Assembly: GCF_033473495.1 (NCBI RefSeq)
Contig: NC_088936.1
Coordinates: forward strand, 4,278,001 to 4,342,000
Direction of reading: 5' to 3'
Source: Cercospora beticola
Taxonomy: Eukaryota; Ascomycota; Dothideomycetes; Mycosphaerellales; Mycosphaerellaceae
Length of the DNA: 64,000 nt
Shown here piece by piece: positions 10,901-24,810 of the stretch; positions within the stretch are counted from its first letter, which is position 1, and each line of letters starts with the position of its first letter. The notes under the pieces were generated by a model. It searched no databases and was not told the origin of the DNA. It was given only the letters and a program-made list of their open reading frames with translations. The position numbers and the translations under genes were made by a program.

Positions 10901-12567
10901 AATCCACTGGAGCCTCGAGCGAGGAGCTGCAAGCGGCCAACGAGCAAGTGGAAAGTCTCAAGCGTGAGAAGGAATCATTGCAGGTCGCAAAAGATGCAGG
11001 CGAGGCACAGCTTGAGGAACTGAAAGCACAGCACGCTGCCAGTGGTACGGAACGGAACGCGAAGCAGCAAGCTGTGGTCGATGAGTTGGAGAAGCTGAAG
11101 AGTCGAGCCGCCGAGCTGGAAAAGGATCTCGCAGCGTCGGAGAACCTAGCACAACAGCGCTTCAAGGATTTGACTTCGACGAAAGAGCTCAACAATCAGT
11201 TTCAGGTTCAGCTTAAGAAGCTGAAGCAAGAGAGTGATGAGCTGCGAAGTGTCAAGGCCGAGCTAGAGAAGTCCAATGCTCTTGTCAAGAAAGTCGAGGG
11301 CAAGGCCAAAGACCTGCGATCAGAAATCGCAGAGTACAAGTCCCAAGCTGCCGACAAGGACACTGAGCTTGCGGTGCTGCGAGGTAAAGTGAAGACTGGA
11401 GAGGATCGAGGCAAGGCGCTTGAGGAGTCGTACGAAACCGCTCGGAAGGATCTGGAGAAGACACAGAATGCCCGCGACGAGGCCATCGACGCGAAAGAGA
11501 AGCTTGAAGCCAGCTACAAGAAGCTGGAAGACGATCTCAGGAAGCAAAAGCCCAGGCTGGATGAGCTTGAGAAGCAGGTCCAGAAGCTCAGTGCAGAGAA
11601 CAACAACCTGCGCGAGGAATTGCAAACCAAAGCAACATTACAGGCCAGCGCAGACAGCTACGTGCAGAGCGTGCAAGATCAGAGTCGTGAACTTGCGACG
11701 CGCTCCAAGGAAATGCAGGAGCGAGTTGAAAGTCTCGAGGAGGAGCTGGCCGATACACAACGCTCGTTGCTTGAACGTAGCAGAGAAGGCGACACCATGA
11801 AGAGACTGCTTGCCGATGCCGAGAGCAGAGCAGAGGCTAAAGTCAAGGAGCTTCGCGAGCAGCGAGACCTTGCCATTGAAGAGCGTGACCGTGCTGAAGC
11901 AGATGCCAGCACAGTGGGGCGTAAGAAGGCACGCGAGATCGAGGAGCTCAAGACCAAACTTCGTGAAGTGGAATATGAGGCTTCGCGCGCGAGTGAGGCC
12001 CGCAAGGATGCTGAGAAGCGCGAGCAGGACTTCAAGAGCTCAAGAGCTGAGCTCGAAAGACGCCTCGCACAGGCGCAAGAAGATGCCGAAGCGGCGCGAA
12101 CTGCGATGACACAGCTCCAGAACAGTCTGGACGAAGGTGACAGGCAAGTCTCTAATCTGGAGAAAGAAAGACACGACCTCAAGAAGCAGCTTGAAGAGCG
12201 CGAAGCGCGTCTCGAGAGACTTCAGAAGTCTTCCAGGACCATGGCCGAAGAACTCCAACAACTCAAGAACTCAGCCAAGCTCCGACAGCAACCACAGACT
12301 GGATCCGGATCGTCGAGGACTTCGCTCGAGAGCGCTGGGAGATCTCGCATTACATCGCCCGCTCCTCGCCCTAGTACGAGCAACAGCACGAATCTGAGCG
12401 GAGCTCCGAGCGATATCAATTATGTCTATTTGCGACAGGTCTTGTTGCAGTTCTTGGAGCAAAAAGACAAGAAGTTTCAATTGCAACTTGTGCCAGTGTT
12501 GGGGAGACTGTTGCATTTTGATCAGGCGGAAGAGCAGAAGTGGACGGCGGCCATTGCTGCAAAGTAG
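7924..12567 (+). CDS. large coiled-coil golgin with C-terminal GRIP domain (Imh1-like)
   Basis: Exons 7924-8398 and 8471-12567 give about 1523 residues. The intron at 8399-8470 is 72 bases, free of stops and in frame, so the unspliced message also reads through. Splicing restores ARYQ-DLLRNYRTAHARVSL, the conserved block seen before LIDPFEATLRE and TSIEEPGALVEFLNQ in this family. Most of the protein is heptad-rich coiled coil (roughly residues 190-1440), broken by a KKKNKKKSKKKPKK basic patch near 680. The C-terminal 45 residues form a GRIP domain (YLRQVLLQFLEQKDKK, LLHFDQAEEQKW), which binds Arl1-GTP at the trans-Golgi. It acts as a vesicle tether at the Golgi. Confidence 0.9.
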   Translation: MFKRFGTGFGLDFLDNKIAEEQEKQKQQQQSQKGGSPARRPSNRPRRGSGRIDPPGARSGSRLRVPDSRDGVPLTKGPDPEEFVIGDDDSVSSISRTATPQPSGSEDKSEAAEKGQTEGKEGDAQDGDKGKSKATDDELPEHVQKKLAHLEKLTARYQGMVMSRSLHRDWHLLFYSQNSTCTDLLRNYRTAHARVSLIDPFEATLREHTPLTSIEEPGALVEFLNQRSLQSDMVLEELKKVAGQKNELTKERDELKSKLEEAEKKVKQAFDDAAGLRKERDEAKPATSTVGAEKKEDPKPKDAGDDDAFFSYEDEVSRDDELKAQLQNKDTLLKQKDEEIQTFQAKEKEQTEFINELSTENASLRKDVETVKNELEVKNVDLDAANKHIERKDNEIASIKQELTEVIAARDAAKQQEDAVAESLVQTESQLVSMQQKLNESQEALRMKAVEAEARKSEAEANLKKYQAEHAKNLKEGTYAQRDVKVLENVRSILPNLQAELKKKTEEANIAEARVADMQKDLKIMEAQAAQTESTTKYLRDVERTAKEDKRKLHELEQQRDALQKIVDSKKAHEQKVASLQVELKQARADRDKAYYAIINCGKCETPEQTAEKAAAKSAEVATPTEETASTATRSRLGSETTELSTQPTEPGSESANAGTPPIAEDDDKQVPTGSAKKKNKKKSKKKPKKTETDGETATAAETSEQSTVGVTVEDLIRDREAASAKLKHKFAGNPIIPLLEDMHEYVRNRTEAVSDSHDSHIAHLEERIERSEQEIKNKMVIIRDREDQIDMLKSSLSNQTYAKSEAVFEEEIERLTKEMEALKEERDAKSIKLLGLEQARLEAGEAALKDDSTSWQDRADELQVRIDALEQELAEKNDRISKLTVDLSETGERLGKAEEKIKSQIANEELIESLKEEKEELQDSMLEHGKAATDAKHELKEVKEKRDTLQKELDETELESAKREKQLKEAEKREKDLQARLTEVEAELTAAKSTGASSEELQAANEQVESLKREKESLQVAKDAGEAQLEELKAQHAASGTERNAKQQAVVDELEKLKSRAAELEKDLAASENLAQQRFKDLTSTKELNNQFQVQLKKLKQESDELRSVKAELEKSNALVKKVEGKAKDLRSEIAEYKSQAADKDTELAVLRGKVKTGEDRGKALEESYETARKDLEKTQNARDEAIDAKEKLEASYKKLEDDLRKQKPRLDELEKQVQKLSAENNNLREELQTKATLQASADSYVQSVQDQSRELATRSKEMQERVESLEEELADTQRSLLERSREGDTMKRLLADAESRAEAKVKELREQRDLAIEERDRAEADASTVGRKKAREIEELKTKLREVEYEASRASEARKDAEKREQDFKSSRAELERRLAQAQEDAEAARTAMTQLQNSLDEGDRQVSNLEKERHDLKKQLEEREARLERLQKSSRTMAEELQQLKNSAKLRQQPQTGSGSSRTSLESAGRSRITSPAPRPSTSNSTNLSGAPSDINYVYLRQVLLQFLEQKDKKFQLQLVPVLGRLLHFDQAEEQKWTAAIAAK

Positions 12568-14077
12568 TGAGGGCAGATGGCAAGCCGTGCGTAGTACATT
12601 TTGTCCTAGACATTGCATTGATGCCGGACGGATGTGCATGAGTGAGCATTGAGCAATCTATCGTTGCACAGAGAGGTAAACGGAGCGAACAGGCCTCCGT
12701 TGTATATATAGGCAGAAGTGAGCATTGCATTGCATCGCATTGCATGGCGGGTAGGCTCGATGAAAGTGAAAGCGGCGCGAAATTGGAGCGCATACATGTA
12801 TCTGCTCAATAATACCGACTGAACGAGGACACTACGAGCATTGTATCTAGAAGCGTGTCTATCATTTGTCAAGCTGCTTGTCGACGATCCAGCCCACGCT
12901 CAATCGGGCGAGTCTCGGCTCCGTAACTGCCTTGCGAGTGTCTCGCCGGCGCCAGCTTCTCCTCGTCGGCCGTTCCTGCAGCTTTTGAGACACAGGAGAA
13001 GTCTAGAAGCATAGTTCTTGTGCTGTGCGTGAGATATCAGAAGCATGAATTGCGAAGAGTGTGATATATTACGAAGGATGGGATGATGTCGTCGTGCTTT
13101 GGTACCTGACTCAAGCAGCGTGGTGGTTGCCCAACATCCAATGCGAGCCAGCAGCTTGTGGATTCTCGTGACGTTTGGTCTCAATTGACCGTGCTCGATG
13201 GCTTTGTTCGCAGCATCACAGCTACGGGGCGAATCTGGCTGGGTGAACCGTGACCTTGTGGCACCGTGATCAGTGCTGGCGGCAGTTAATCGCGCACAGA
13301 TGATAGAGCGCTGGGGACAAACGTGATGGAAGGGACGAGGAGGAATGGCTCGCGGTCGAGGTAGCCGTGCAAGCGCCAAAGTCAAGTCGTCAGTCGCTTC
13401 TTTTGTGGGAGTTGACCAGTTCTCATCTGCCCTCTCTGTACATTGCTATCTCCTGCGGACGTGCTGTTCCTGAGCCTGAGGGAGCACAAATCAGCGCCAG
13501 CTTCAGCACAGCCCTGGCCCTTCATCGACGTCAGAACGCCTCGAGGGCTTGCAGTGCCAGTCTGCATGGAACCGGACCTCTCGCGCATTAGTCCAGGCCT
13601 TCTTTTCTGCCCAATTCTGCGTTGGTCAGGGGACTGCTCTGCGCACACTCCCGCTGCCCGATCCACTTCCAGACGCGGTGGGAGCAGCGGCGGCGAACAG
13701 TAGCAGCAGTAGCAACCTCTTTTCTGACTTGGCCTGCGCGCCGCAATATATGCAGAGCGCATTGGTTCATGCACGGCCCCAGCAGAGGCAGACGATCACG
13801 ATTGACGGCGGCGGCAAGCACCCAACACCTCGACAACGGCAGCGCTGCACCACAGCACAGCACAGCTCTCCGCGCGGCTAGCCAGCAGCGTCATCAGCAC
13901 GGCCGGACAGCACGACTCGCATCTGAAGCACCCAACCGCACCCCACAACGTGCCCTCGCCATCCGCGCGCACGCATCACTCGTCGACTGCCGGCGCAGCA
14001 GCTTCGAGAAGCCAAGGTCACGCTGCCAGGTTTAACGACGCTCCTCACCGCCCCGCGCCCGACGCAGCCCCCTCGCC
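12568..14077. other. intergenic between golgin and SRPK
   Basis: No supported gene in 1.5 kb. The open frames lack domains or splice logic. The right half is GC-rich and CAG/GCA-rich and probably is the SRPK promoter and long 5' leader. A pentamer repeat lies at 12722-12746. Confidence 0.5.
12722..12746. repeat. GCATN pentamer tandem repeat
   Basis: Five consecutive units: GCATT, GCATT, GCATC, GCATT, GCATG. A short microsatellite-like tract in the 3' region of the golgin gene. Confidence 0.8.
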
Positions 14078-17638
<3,561 letters not shown>

Positions 17639-18851
17639 ATGGCGACGACATTCGGAATGGATTACTTTTCGAGCCTGTGAGTATCTCCCTGCTGCTCGTT
17701 GCATCCCTGCTGGATTGTTGGTGGTGGTGGTGCGAGGGAGGATTTGTTCCTGCATTGAGGATCGGCCGACTTTTTGCACAACTCGAAAGGAGGAATCGGA
17801 TACATGCAATGGAATTGCCATTGTCGGATGCTCGAATACAGGAGCAGTTTGGCTAACGTATCGCGCTCACAGCAATGTCACGACACAGTCGATCGCCGAC
17901 GCGATGCTTCCGCACACCACGAATACCTACTGGCACGAATTCGAGGAAATTTCAAAGTACAACGTCAGCCTGAACTACCTTGAGAAACTGTGGGCGGCGT
18001 GGTACGCTTTCATGGGAAACGATGCGTTGGCTACGGGAATCATGAGCTTCGTCATGCATGAGACGGTATACTTTGGACGCAGTCTGCCTTGGATAATCAT
18101 CGACCAAATACCGTACTTTAATCAGTACAAGATCCAGCACGTACGTTTATATGGAGAGAAGAAATAAGAGAAGGATTGGGCACTGACGATTCTACAGAAC
18201 AAAATCCCTTCTGCGCGGGAACAGTGGGATTGCGCTATGCTCGTATTGCTGAGCCATTTCACTGTCGAACTTCCTCAGATCTGGCTCTTTCACCCCATGG
18301 CACAATACTTTGGTCTCTCGACTTCGGTACCTTTCCCTCCGATTTGGAAGATGGCATATCAGATTGCGATTTTCTTCGTTCTCGAGGATACATGGCATTA
18401 CTGGATGCACCGCGCGATGCATTGGGGTCCTCTGTACAAAAACATTCACAAGATTCACCACCAGTACTCTGCTCCATTCGGACTGGCAGCAGAGTATGCT
18501 TCGCCTATTGAAGTTATGGTGCTTGGAATCGGAACTGTTTCGTCACCAATCTTATGGTGCGCGCTTACGAAGGACTTGCATATTCTGACAATGTACATCT
18601 GGATCGTGCTCCGTTTGTTTCAGGCTATCGACGCGCATTCTGGATACGAATTCCCGTGGAGTCTGCACCACTTCTTGCCTTTCTGGGCCGGAGCTGATCA
18701 CCACGACACACATCACGAGAAGTTCATTGGCAACTACTCTAGCTCTTTCCGATGGTGGGACTACTTCCTTGACACGGAGAGTGGCCCAGAGGCCGCGAGA
18801 AGGCGAAGGGAGAAGCGTCTGGCGAAGTTGAAGAGCCAGAAGGCGCAGTAG
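17639..18851 (+). CDS. ERG25: C-4 methylsterol oxidase Erg25
   Basis: Exons 17639-17676, 17873-18140 and 18198-18851, 319 residues; phases 2 and 0 close. Erg25 is the ER di-iron oxidase that oxidises the C4 methyl groups of 4,4-dimethylzymosterol, working with Erg26 and Erg27. The fatty-acid-hydroxylase histidine clusters are visible: [17 protein letters not shown] and HHDTHHEKF. Other family marks are [18 protein letters not shown] and [16 protein letters not shown]. Three or four membrane segments surround them. The C-terminus is basic ([17 protein letters not shown]), possibly an ER-retention tail. The first intron is 196 bases, longer than most here. Confidence 0.95.
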
Positions 18852-19418
18852 TCGAATCGAAATATGAAGGTGAAATGATACCACAGTGGAACGGGTTTGA
18901 GTGCGCACTTCGAGCGGGCGTTTTCATTCCTGTCTTTAATGCATGAGATTAGGTCTCTTGAAAGAAAGAGTGAGCATGAGTACGCTGTAATTTGTACATA
19001 TAGTCATATTTCGTGACACAGAAACAGTACTCTCTGAAATAAAATAGAGGTCGTCGCAAGACCAGGTCGTGCAGCTTTTACACATGTTTATCAAATGTAC
19101 TGAACTTCTCCTGTTTCAATCCATTGAGGGAGTTCGTAGTTCCTCGATCAACGTCGCGTTCGTGGTGGAGATTTTGACCGAGATCTCTTGGAAGGAAGCT
19201 TCATCGTCCCACCCCAGATCTCACGCATGCAAGCTTTCCTTCCGCATACGTCACACGGTTTGCTCTCGACATCAACAGCATTGAACATTGCATGCGTTGT
19301 GCATGCACGCGTGACGCTGCATACGATCTCCGAACGATACTCTCTCGAATTTTGGACCGGGCGAACAACACACAGCATGCTCTGCTAATAACGACACTGA
19401 GAACGGAGACTGCAAACC
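18852..19418. other. intergenic, ERG25 to NCA2
   Basis: No gene seen. It holds the ERG25 3' end (an AATAAAA-like signal near 19037-19044) and the NCA2 promoter. Confidence 0.5.
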
Positions 19419-21641
19419 ATGTCTTTCGTCCTAGACCAAGTCCGTCGAATCGACGCGCAACTGGACCGTTTGCAGCTCGCGAATCTCGATACTGCGACCG
19501 CGGCTGGGAGGAGTGGAAGTACTTCATTGAGGACTGCAGCGGATGGAAATGATGATGAAGATGATGATGGGGAACAGCGAAGAAGTGAAGAGCAGGATTT
19601 AGAAGATGACTTTCCAAGTCAGAATCAGAGACAAGGATATGGCGATGATGTCTCAATTGGAGCGATCTTACCTAGTAAGCGCGTCCTGGCATTACAGAGT
19701 GCGATTCGTGGACTAGCGCCTGGGAGAGCGGATAGTACGTCTCGAGCGCTGTTGAAGCCAGGGCAAATACTGGCGACGTTGGCGGCGTTGACGTCGCAGC
19801 AAAAGCAGGAGAGAGCGGCACAGGTGGGAATTGTGCTTGGTGGTGAAGATGCAGGAGAACAGCAAGATGGAGCGGAAAGTACAGAAGAGGAGGCTAAGAG
19901 CGAGTTGGAACAAGAACTGGAATGGTTACTGGTCTCGAAAGCTACGACACAAGTCTATGGGCACGTTCTCGGATCAATACTCGATGAGGCTGTTCAATTG
20001 AGTGATGATATTTGGTATTGGGATGAAGTGCTCGGGAGCCAAAGATATACGGCTTTGTACAGTGTGCAGATTTCGCCCTTGCGACTGTGGGATTTTGGAA
20101 GTGCAGTGTGGAGTGATGCCAGAAAGCGAGCGGAGCAGCGCAACTTCGGTATCGCGAGTGCTGGTCAAGAGGCGAGGGATTCAATTTCGCAGCAGTGGAG
20201 TGTTTTCTATGGACTGGTGAAACAGGTCGCAAAGGAGAAGAGTGGGAGGGAGGTGAGGGCGAGGATTCTATCGCCTGTCACGAGGGTCAGATCGGAAGTC
20301 AGAGCAAAGCAGAGTGCATTGAAAAAGGTGCGGCTGAGGAATGCGAATGCTCTGGGAGTCTTGCTCGGAGAGGGACTGGCGAACGAGAATGTGGGCAGTC
20401 ATGACTCGATGCATCATGCTGGGGGTGATGGATTAGGGAGTCCACCGGCCACCCAGGATGTGCAGCAGAAGTGGAGAGCTTCAGTTTCGAGAAACGTGGC
20501 TTTGATGGAAGCGGTGCTGGCCAAGGTCAACGACTTGAAGACGCCTATTGATAAATTCGACTCTGCAATTGCTACGCTGACGGACGACGACCCGCTGTTC
20601 AATGTCGATTCCAGCGATGTCGGACTGGCGCCGCAGGCTGTTGCTGAGAGGTTGTCGAGGGTGTTGACGCTGGGCCTGGGACAGTATACGACTTCTGCGA
20701 GAAGTCTGAAGAAGCAGCATGGCCGACCATCGAAATGGGTGCGATATTGGTTGCCGATCACCCTCGGAGTGATCTCATCAAGCACGCTACTCCGAATTCT
20801 GGTCAACCGACAGGCAGAAATTGTACAGTGGGTCGAGGATCTCGGTGCGACTGTCGTCGATTTCTGGCAGAACTGGGTCGTCGAGCCGACTCGTAATGTG
20901 ATTCGGACGATCCGCCACGACGAAGGAAGCGAGATCAGTATCATGTCAAAGCGATCCCTCGAAGGCGATCGCGAAAGTCTGGAACGCATGGTCGTGGATT
21001 TCGCTGTCGATGTGCCTGCTACTGCAACAGAGACTGGATCACCGCTCACCGAGGCTGAAATTGCAGACATTCGTGCCAAAGTCAGGGAAGGAGATCTGAC
21101 GCCTGTCTTGAAAGCCTATGAGAAGGATCTTTCCAGCCCATTGAAAGGAGCGATGCGGGGCAACTTGATTCGAGCACTGTTGATTCAAGTGCAAAAGACC
21201 AAAGTCGATGTGGAGATTGCCATGGGTGGGATTGACTCTTTGCTCAAATCGCAAGAGCTGCTCATTGGCTTCATCTCACTCACGCCCGGTCTGCTTGTGG
21301 CGTACGGATTCACACGCTGGATGCGGACTTCCTTTACGCAGAAACGCGGCACGAAGGCGCAACGTAAACATGGCGTTATGCTTCATCAGCTGAGAAACAT
21401 CGATCGCATCCTCACCTCTGCCACCGCCACGGATTACGGCGAGCTGCAATACAAAGACCAAGGTCTTCTGCTGTGTGAAGTGCATGTGCTCCGACAAGCG
21501 GCTATCAAGATCATGCCTAGGGAGATATATCGTGAATTTTCCGAAGAGGCGGATGAGCTGTGTGATGTCAGAAAGGGCGTCCTGAGGCAGAAGGCAGTGC
21601 TTGAACGAGTGCGATGGGCCTATGGGCGGTGGTTAAGCTGA
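19419..21641 (+). CDS. NCA2: Nca2-family mitochondrial protein
   Basis: One uninterrupted frame of 740 residues. Nca2 is a mitochondrial membrane protein; in yeast it acts with Nca3 on the balance of mitochondrial ATP6/ATP8 (F0 subunit) transcripts. The N-terminus is acidic and variable. Two membrane segments are visible: WLPITLGVISSSTLLRILV (about residues 443-462) and LLIGFISLTPGLLVAYGF (about 614-631). The family C-terminus follows, with HGVMLHQLRNIDRILT, DYGELQYKDQGLLLCEVHVL and the basic end VLERVRWAYGRWLS. Length agrees with filamentous-fungal Nca2. No intron was needed. Confidence 0.88.
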   Translation: MSFVLDQVRRIDAQLDRLQLANLDTATAAGRSGSTSLRTAADGNDDEDDDGEQRRSEEQDLEDDFPSQNQRQGYGDDVSIGAILPSKRVLALQSAIRGLAPGRADSTSRALLKPGQILATLAALTSQQKQERAAQVGIVLGGEDAGEQQDGAESTEEEAKSELEQELEWLLVSKATTQVYGHVLGSILDEAVQLSDDIWYWDEVLGSQRYTALYSVQISPLRLWDFGSAVWSDARKRAEQRNFGIASAGQEARDSISQQWSVFYGLVKQVAKEKSGREVRARILSPVTRVRSEVRAKQSALKKVRLRNANALGVLLGEGLANENVGSHDSMHHAGGDGLGSPPATQDVQQKWRASVSRNVALMEAVLAKVNDLKTPIDKFDSAIATLTDDDPLFNVDSSDVGLAPQAVAERLSRVLTLGLGQYTTSARSLKKQHGRPSKWVRYWLPITLGVISSSTLLRILVNRQAEIVQWVEDLGATVVDFWQNWVVEPTRNVIRTIRHDEGSEISIMSKRSLEGDRESLERMVVDFAVDVPATATETGSPLTEAEIADIRAKVREGDLTPVLKAYEKDLSSPLKGAMRGNLIRALLIQVQKTKVDVEIAMGGIDSLLKSQELLIGFISLTPGLLVAYGFTRWMRTSFTQKRGTKAQRKHGVMLHQLRNIDRILTSATATDYGELQYKDQGLLLCEVHVLRQAAIKIMPREIYREFSEEADELCDVRKGVLRQKAVLERVRWAYGRWLS

Positions 21642-22731
21642 TCGATCACGACTGCTGACCATGACAATTTCGTTGTAGAAGTCAGAATGGCGACTTTCTG
21701 CATGCGTTGCAGACCACAGAGTCGGAGAAAGAAGCAACGGGCCCGAAGCTGGGTGGCCACGGCTTTAGCGATGGTTGTTTGGCGGCTGTCTTTGTCTTGC
21801 GGTTCTTCCGGCACCTTGGCTTCGGTCACGTAGCAGAGCTGGACATTATTCGCGTATACATTGTTGCGGTCTCGCCGGGAGTGAGCAGCATGGTTCGATG
21901 TTGGCAGGCAACAGGATGCCAAGGACATGACGGCGCGATGAAGGCAGCGGGATAACGAGGGATGTATAGATAGATGTCGTCGATGAGTACTGTTGTTATC
22001 ATTCACCTGTTCCAGTCTCGTACAAGTGTGAGAGTGCTGTGCAAAGAAGAAGAAGCAAGTGGACGCAGCACGTGCATGCCAAGGGCATCTGGCATCGGGC
22101 GACATCATCAGCAGGTGCAGGTGCAGGCAGTTGGGCGCTGGGGGGCTGCAGGAGCGCCGACTGGATTTGGATTGCGCCTCACACACACCGCGCCCAGCGA
22201 CACGACGTGCCCCAAAGTGACCGCCTGCTGCCAACTTCCTCTTCCACTCCCACTCCGCTGTCCGCCACACACACCACCCGCCCACCGTTTTGTGCCGGCC
22301 GCTGCAGCACAAACACCGAACACTTGTCCCCCGGCTGCTCGTGGTCTCCCGCTCCCACCGCAAGAGCACCTGCTAGCTAGCACGCCGCCAGTCCCCTCGT
22401 GCCTGCTGTTGGCACCGCGGCTCTCGGCGCTCCGAACGTGACTTTCTTATCACGACACCGAGTCAACCACACGCAACCAAGCGAACGCTTTCAGGGTCCG
22501 ACCCTCCTCCGCTCCACTCCCCTCCCCCTCGACTTGTCACCTCTGTTCCAGCATACTGGCAAAGAAGGCAGCGACAGACACAGAACCAGGGAGCGCGCGC
22601 ACTATCGGTGATATCGGAGTTTCTGTTCAGCACCACGACCAAGGCGGCTTTCACGTCCCACCAGAACATTCACGAAGCGGCAGTATCGACCAGCGCACGA
22701 CGGCTACGAGTTCGACAGACAGACAGACATC
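21642..22731. other. intergenic, NCA2 3' region and long Rab leader/promoter
   Basis: No supported gene in 1.1 kb. The segment 22180-22600 is rich in CCCAC/CTCC pyrimidine tracts, usual for core promoters of housekeeping genes in filamentous fungi, and leads into the Rab start. Confidence 0.5.
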
Positions 22732-23671
22732 ATGGCTGGAACACGGAATTATGACTTTCTTGTAGGTGGACCTCTCCTTCCGATCACAACTGTGTGCGCT
22801 GGTAGTGGCGGTGAAATTGAAGGCGGCAGCAAGAGCTGAGGAGTCGGTGAGAGGGTGGATCATGATGTGTCGTCGTGCTGGGCCTTTCCAGTATGAGTGA
22901 GCAGGCAGCTGGACACGGCAGCGCGCACATGAAAACATGGGGGAATGAAGACGGACATGACTGGACATATTGCTGACCTCGTGCTCTGTCCTCAGATCAA
23001 ATTGCTCCTTATTGGCGACTCAGGCGTAGGCAAGTCCTGCTGTTTATTGCGCTTCTCCGAGGACTCCTTCACGCCTTCCTTCATTACCACTATCGGCATC
23101 GACTTCAAGATCCGAACAATCGAGCTCGACGGCAAGAGGGTGAAGTTGCAGATATGGGACACTGCGGGCCAAGAACGCTTCCGCACAATCACGACGGCAT
23201 ACTACCGAGGCGCAATGGGCATCTTACTGGTTTATGATGTGACAGACGAGAGAAGTTTCAACAGTATGTCTAGCTACATCTGCTCTGCGCATAGCAAACA
23301 GTTAGCTTGTATGCATCCAGCCAGATCGACCAACTAACCTGTGACCAGACATTCGAACATGGTTCTCCAACGTTGAGCAACACGCTACTGAAGGCGTGAA
23401 CAAGATCCTCATCGGCAACAAATGCGACTGGGAAGAGAAGCGTGCCGTATCCACGGAACAGGGCCAGGCACTCGCAGACGAGCTCGGAATTCCATTCATG
23501 GAGGTCTCAGCAAAGAGCAACATCAACGTTGACAAAGCATTTTACAACCTCGCAAGCGATATCAAGAAGCGCATTGTGGACACCCAACAACCCGCGCAAG
23601 GTGGTCAGCAAGGTGTGAGTGTAGGCGGCCAACAAGGCGCTGCAGGAGGCCTGGGAAAGAACTGTTGTTAG
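22732..23671 (+). CDS. Rab GTPase, Sec4/Rab8 type
   Basis: Exons 22732-22761, 22996-23263 and 23349-23671, 206 residues. P-loop GDSGVGKSC, switch [25 protein letters not shown] (G3/switch II), GNKCDW (G4), and SAKSNINV (G5) are all intact. The C-terminus ends KNCC, a double-geranylgeranylated CC motif. The sequence [19 protein letters not shown] and [10 protein letters not shown] start match Sec4/Ypt2/SrgA, which delivers secretory vesicles to the hyphal tip through the exocyst. Intron 1 (234 bases) falls after codon 10; intron 2 falls in phase 1 within FNN. Confidence 0.95.
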
Positions 23672-24308
23672 AGGGAATTATAGAGAAGGTATGCGTGTGT
23701 CATTGTGGTTGTTCTTGTGGATATGGGCATTTCGGGAAAGTGTTGGATGGGAAGGGGCTTAGAGTGAAAGTGGCGAAAGGCAAAGCAAGACCAGCAGTAC
23801 AGCAGCAGCTGCTGATGATGTTATGCAGGTAACGCAGCAGATTGTTTATTTCCTTCTTCCCTTTCTTGCTCTTTCATCAGTCTTTTCGATCTTGGGTTCG
23901 CTTCTGGCTCCTTGGTTGAGGCTTTTATTGGGTGAGCGAATTGTTGATAGAGAATAAGTGGGCGTTGCGCTTTAGTTATTATCAAGGAGAGTAGACTGCG
24001 GTGGCGGAATGTTTGAACGTCTGACACATGTAATTCCTGCCAACCTGCGGCATGCATTGAATTGCTTCGAGCATACATAGTATAACACCTCCCGCCTGGC
24101 GCGAGCGAATATATACAATATGAAACAGTAACAAAAAACGATACCAAAGGAAAATAATGCCAATCGTAGCTGGCTCAGCCTGAGATAGATAGTATGATGA
24201 TGATGTGAGGTTTTCCTTCTTGCCCTCTGTATGGGACCTGATAATCATTCTTATCCCCAATGTCATGTTTCTTCCAAACAGCGCATTATCTTTCCTTGAT
24301 CTAATTGT
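23672..24308. other. convergent intergenic region
   Basis: Lies between the stops of the Rab gene and the Avr4-like gene. No gene seen; some AT-rich sequence around 24120-24300. Confidence 0.5.
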
Positions 24309-24810
24309 CTAGTTGTATGAGGCTGGACCAGGATTGTCTGCAACAAGTGCAGTCAGTATTACTCATGCTCTCCCCTTACGCACCAACTCCAAAGAAAGCT
24401 GATCAGCAAGGAGACGTACTGGCGGGCGCTGCCGGTGCAGCTGGCGCTGGAGCTGGAGCTGGTGCAGGTGCAGGTGCTGACGCTGGCACCACTGGAGCTT
24501 TGCATGTTGGAGGTTCCACCGTGTCGCAATACTTCTTCTCATCGTTCCACCATTGACCCGCACGGCATGGCCTTTCATACGCGATACCGGTCTCGTACGT
24601 CGTGTCTTTGGGCTGGCATTGAATGTATCCGAGGCAGTCTCCTGGTAGTGCGTACAGGCAGTCGAAGGGTCCCATACAGTGTGTTCGTTTCATGTCTTCG
24701 GGCGGGCAGATAAAGTCTTTGTTGACGCCAGGCTTTTCTTGTTGTTGAGGCAGTGCGGATGCGGAGAGCGCTGTCGCCGAAAGGACGGCGAGGTGGAAGA
24801 GGCCGTACAT
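24309..24810 (-). CDS. secreted Avr4-like chitin-binding (CBM14) effector candidate
   Basis: Preferred model: exons 24420-24810 and 24309-24337, 139 residues. A signal peptide covers residues 1-20 (ends SASALPQQQ). The mature protein has eight cysteines in the Avr4/CBM14 spacing, including HCMGPFDCLYALPGDC and GYIQCQP, then WWNDEKKYC. A Pro/Ala linker follows. CBM14 domains bind chitin; Avr4 of Cladosporium fulvum shields hyphal chitin from plant chitinases and is recognised by tomato Cf-4. An unspliced reading stops at 24403 (135 residues, end TSPC) and would add an unpaired ninth cysteine; splicing at GTACGT/TTGCAG removes it and gives an NPGPASYN end. Host recognition is not shown by the sequence. 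Confidence 0.85.

Noticed and set aside
10326..11195. 289-codon Ser-rich minus frame inside the golgin gene
   Set aside because: Complement of GAG/AAG/CTC-rich coiled-coil codons; a composition artefact.
12900..13385. 161-codon minus frame downstream of the golgin
   Set aside because: Arg/His-rich with no domain; overlapping frames on the other strand are equally long.
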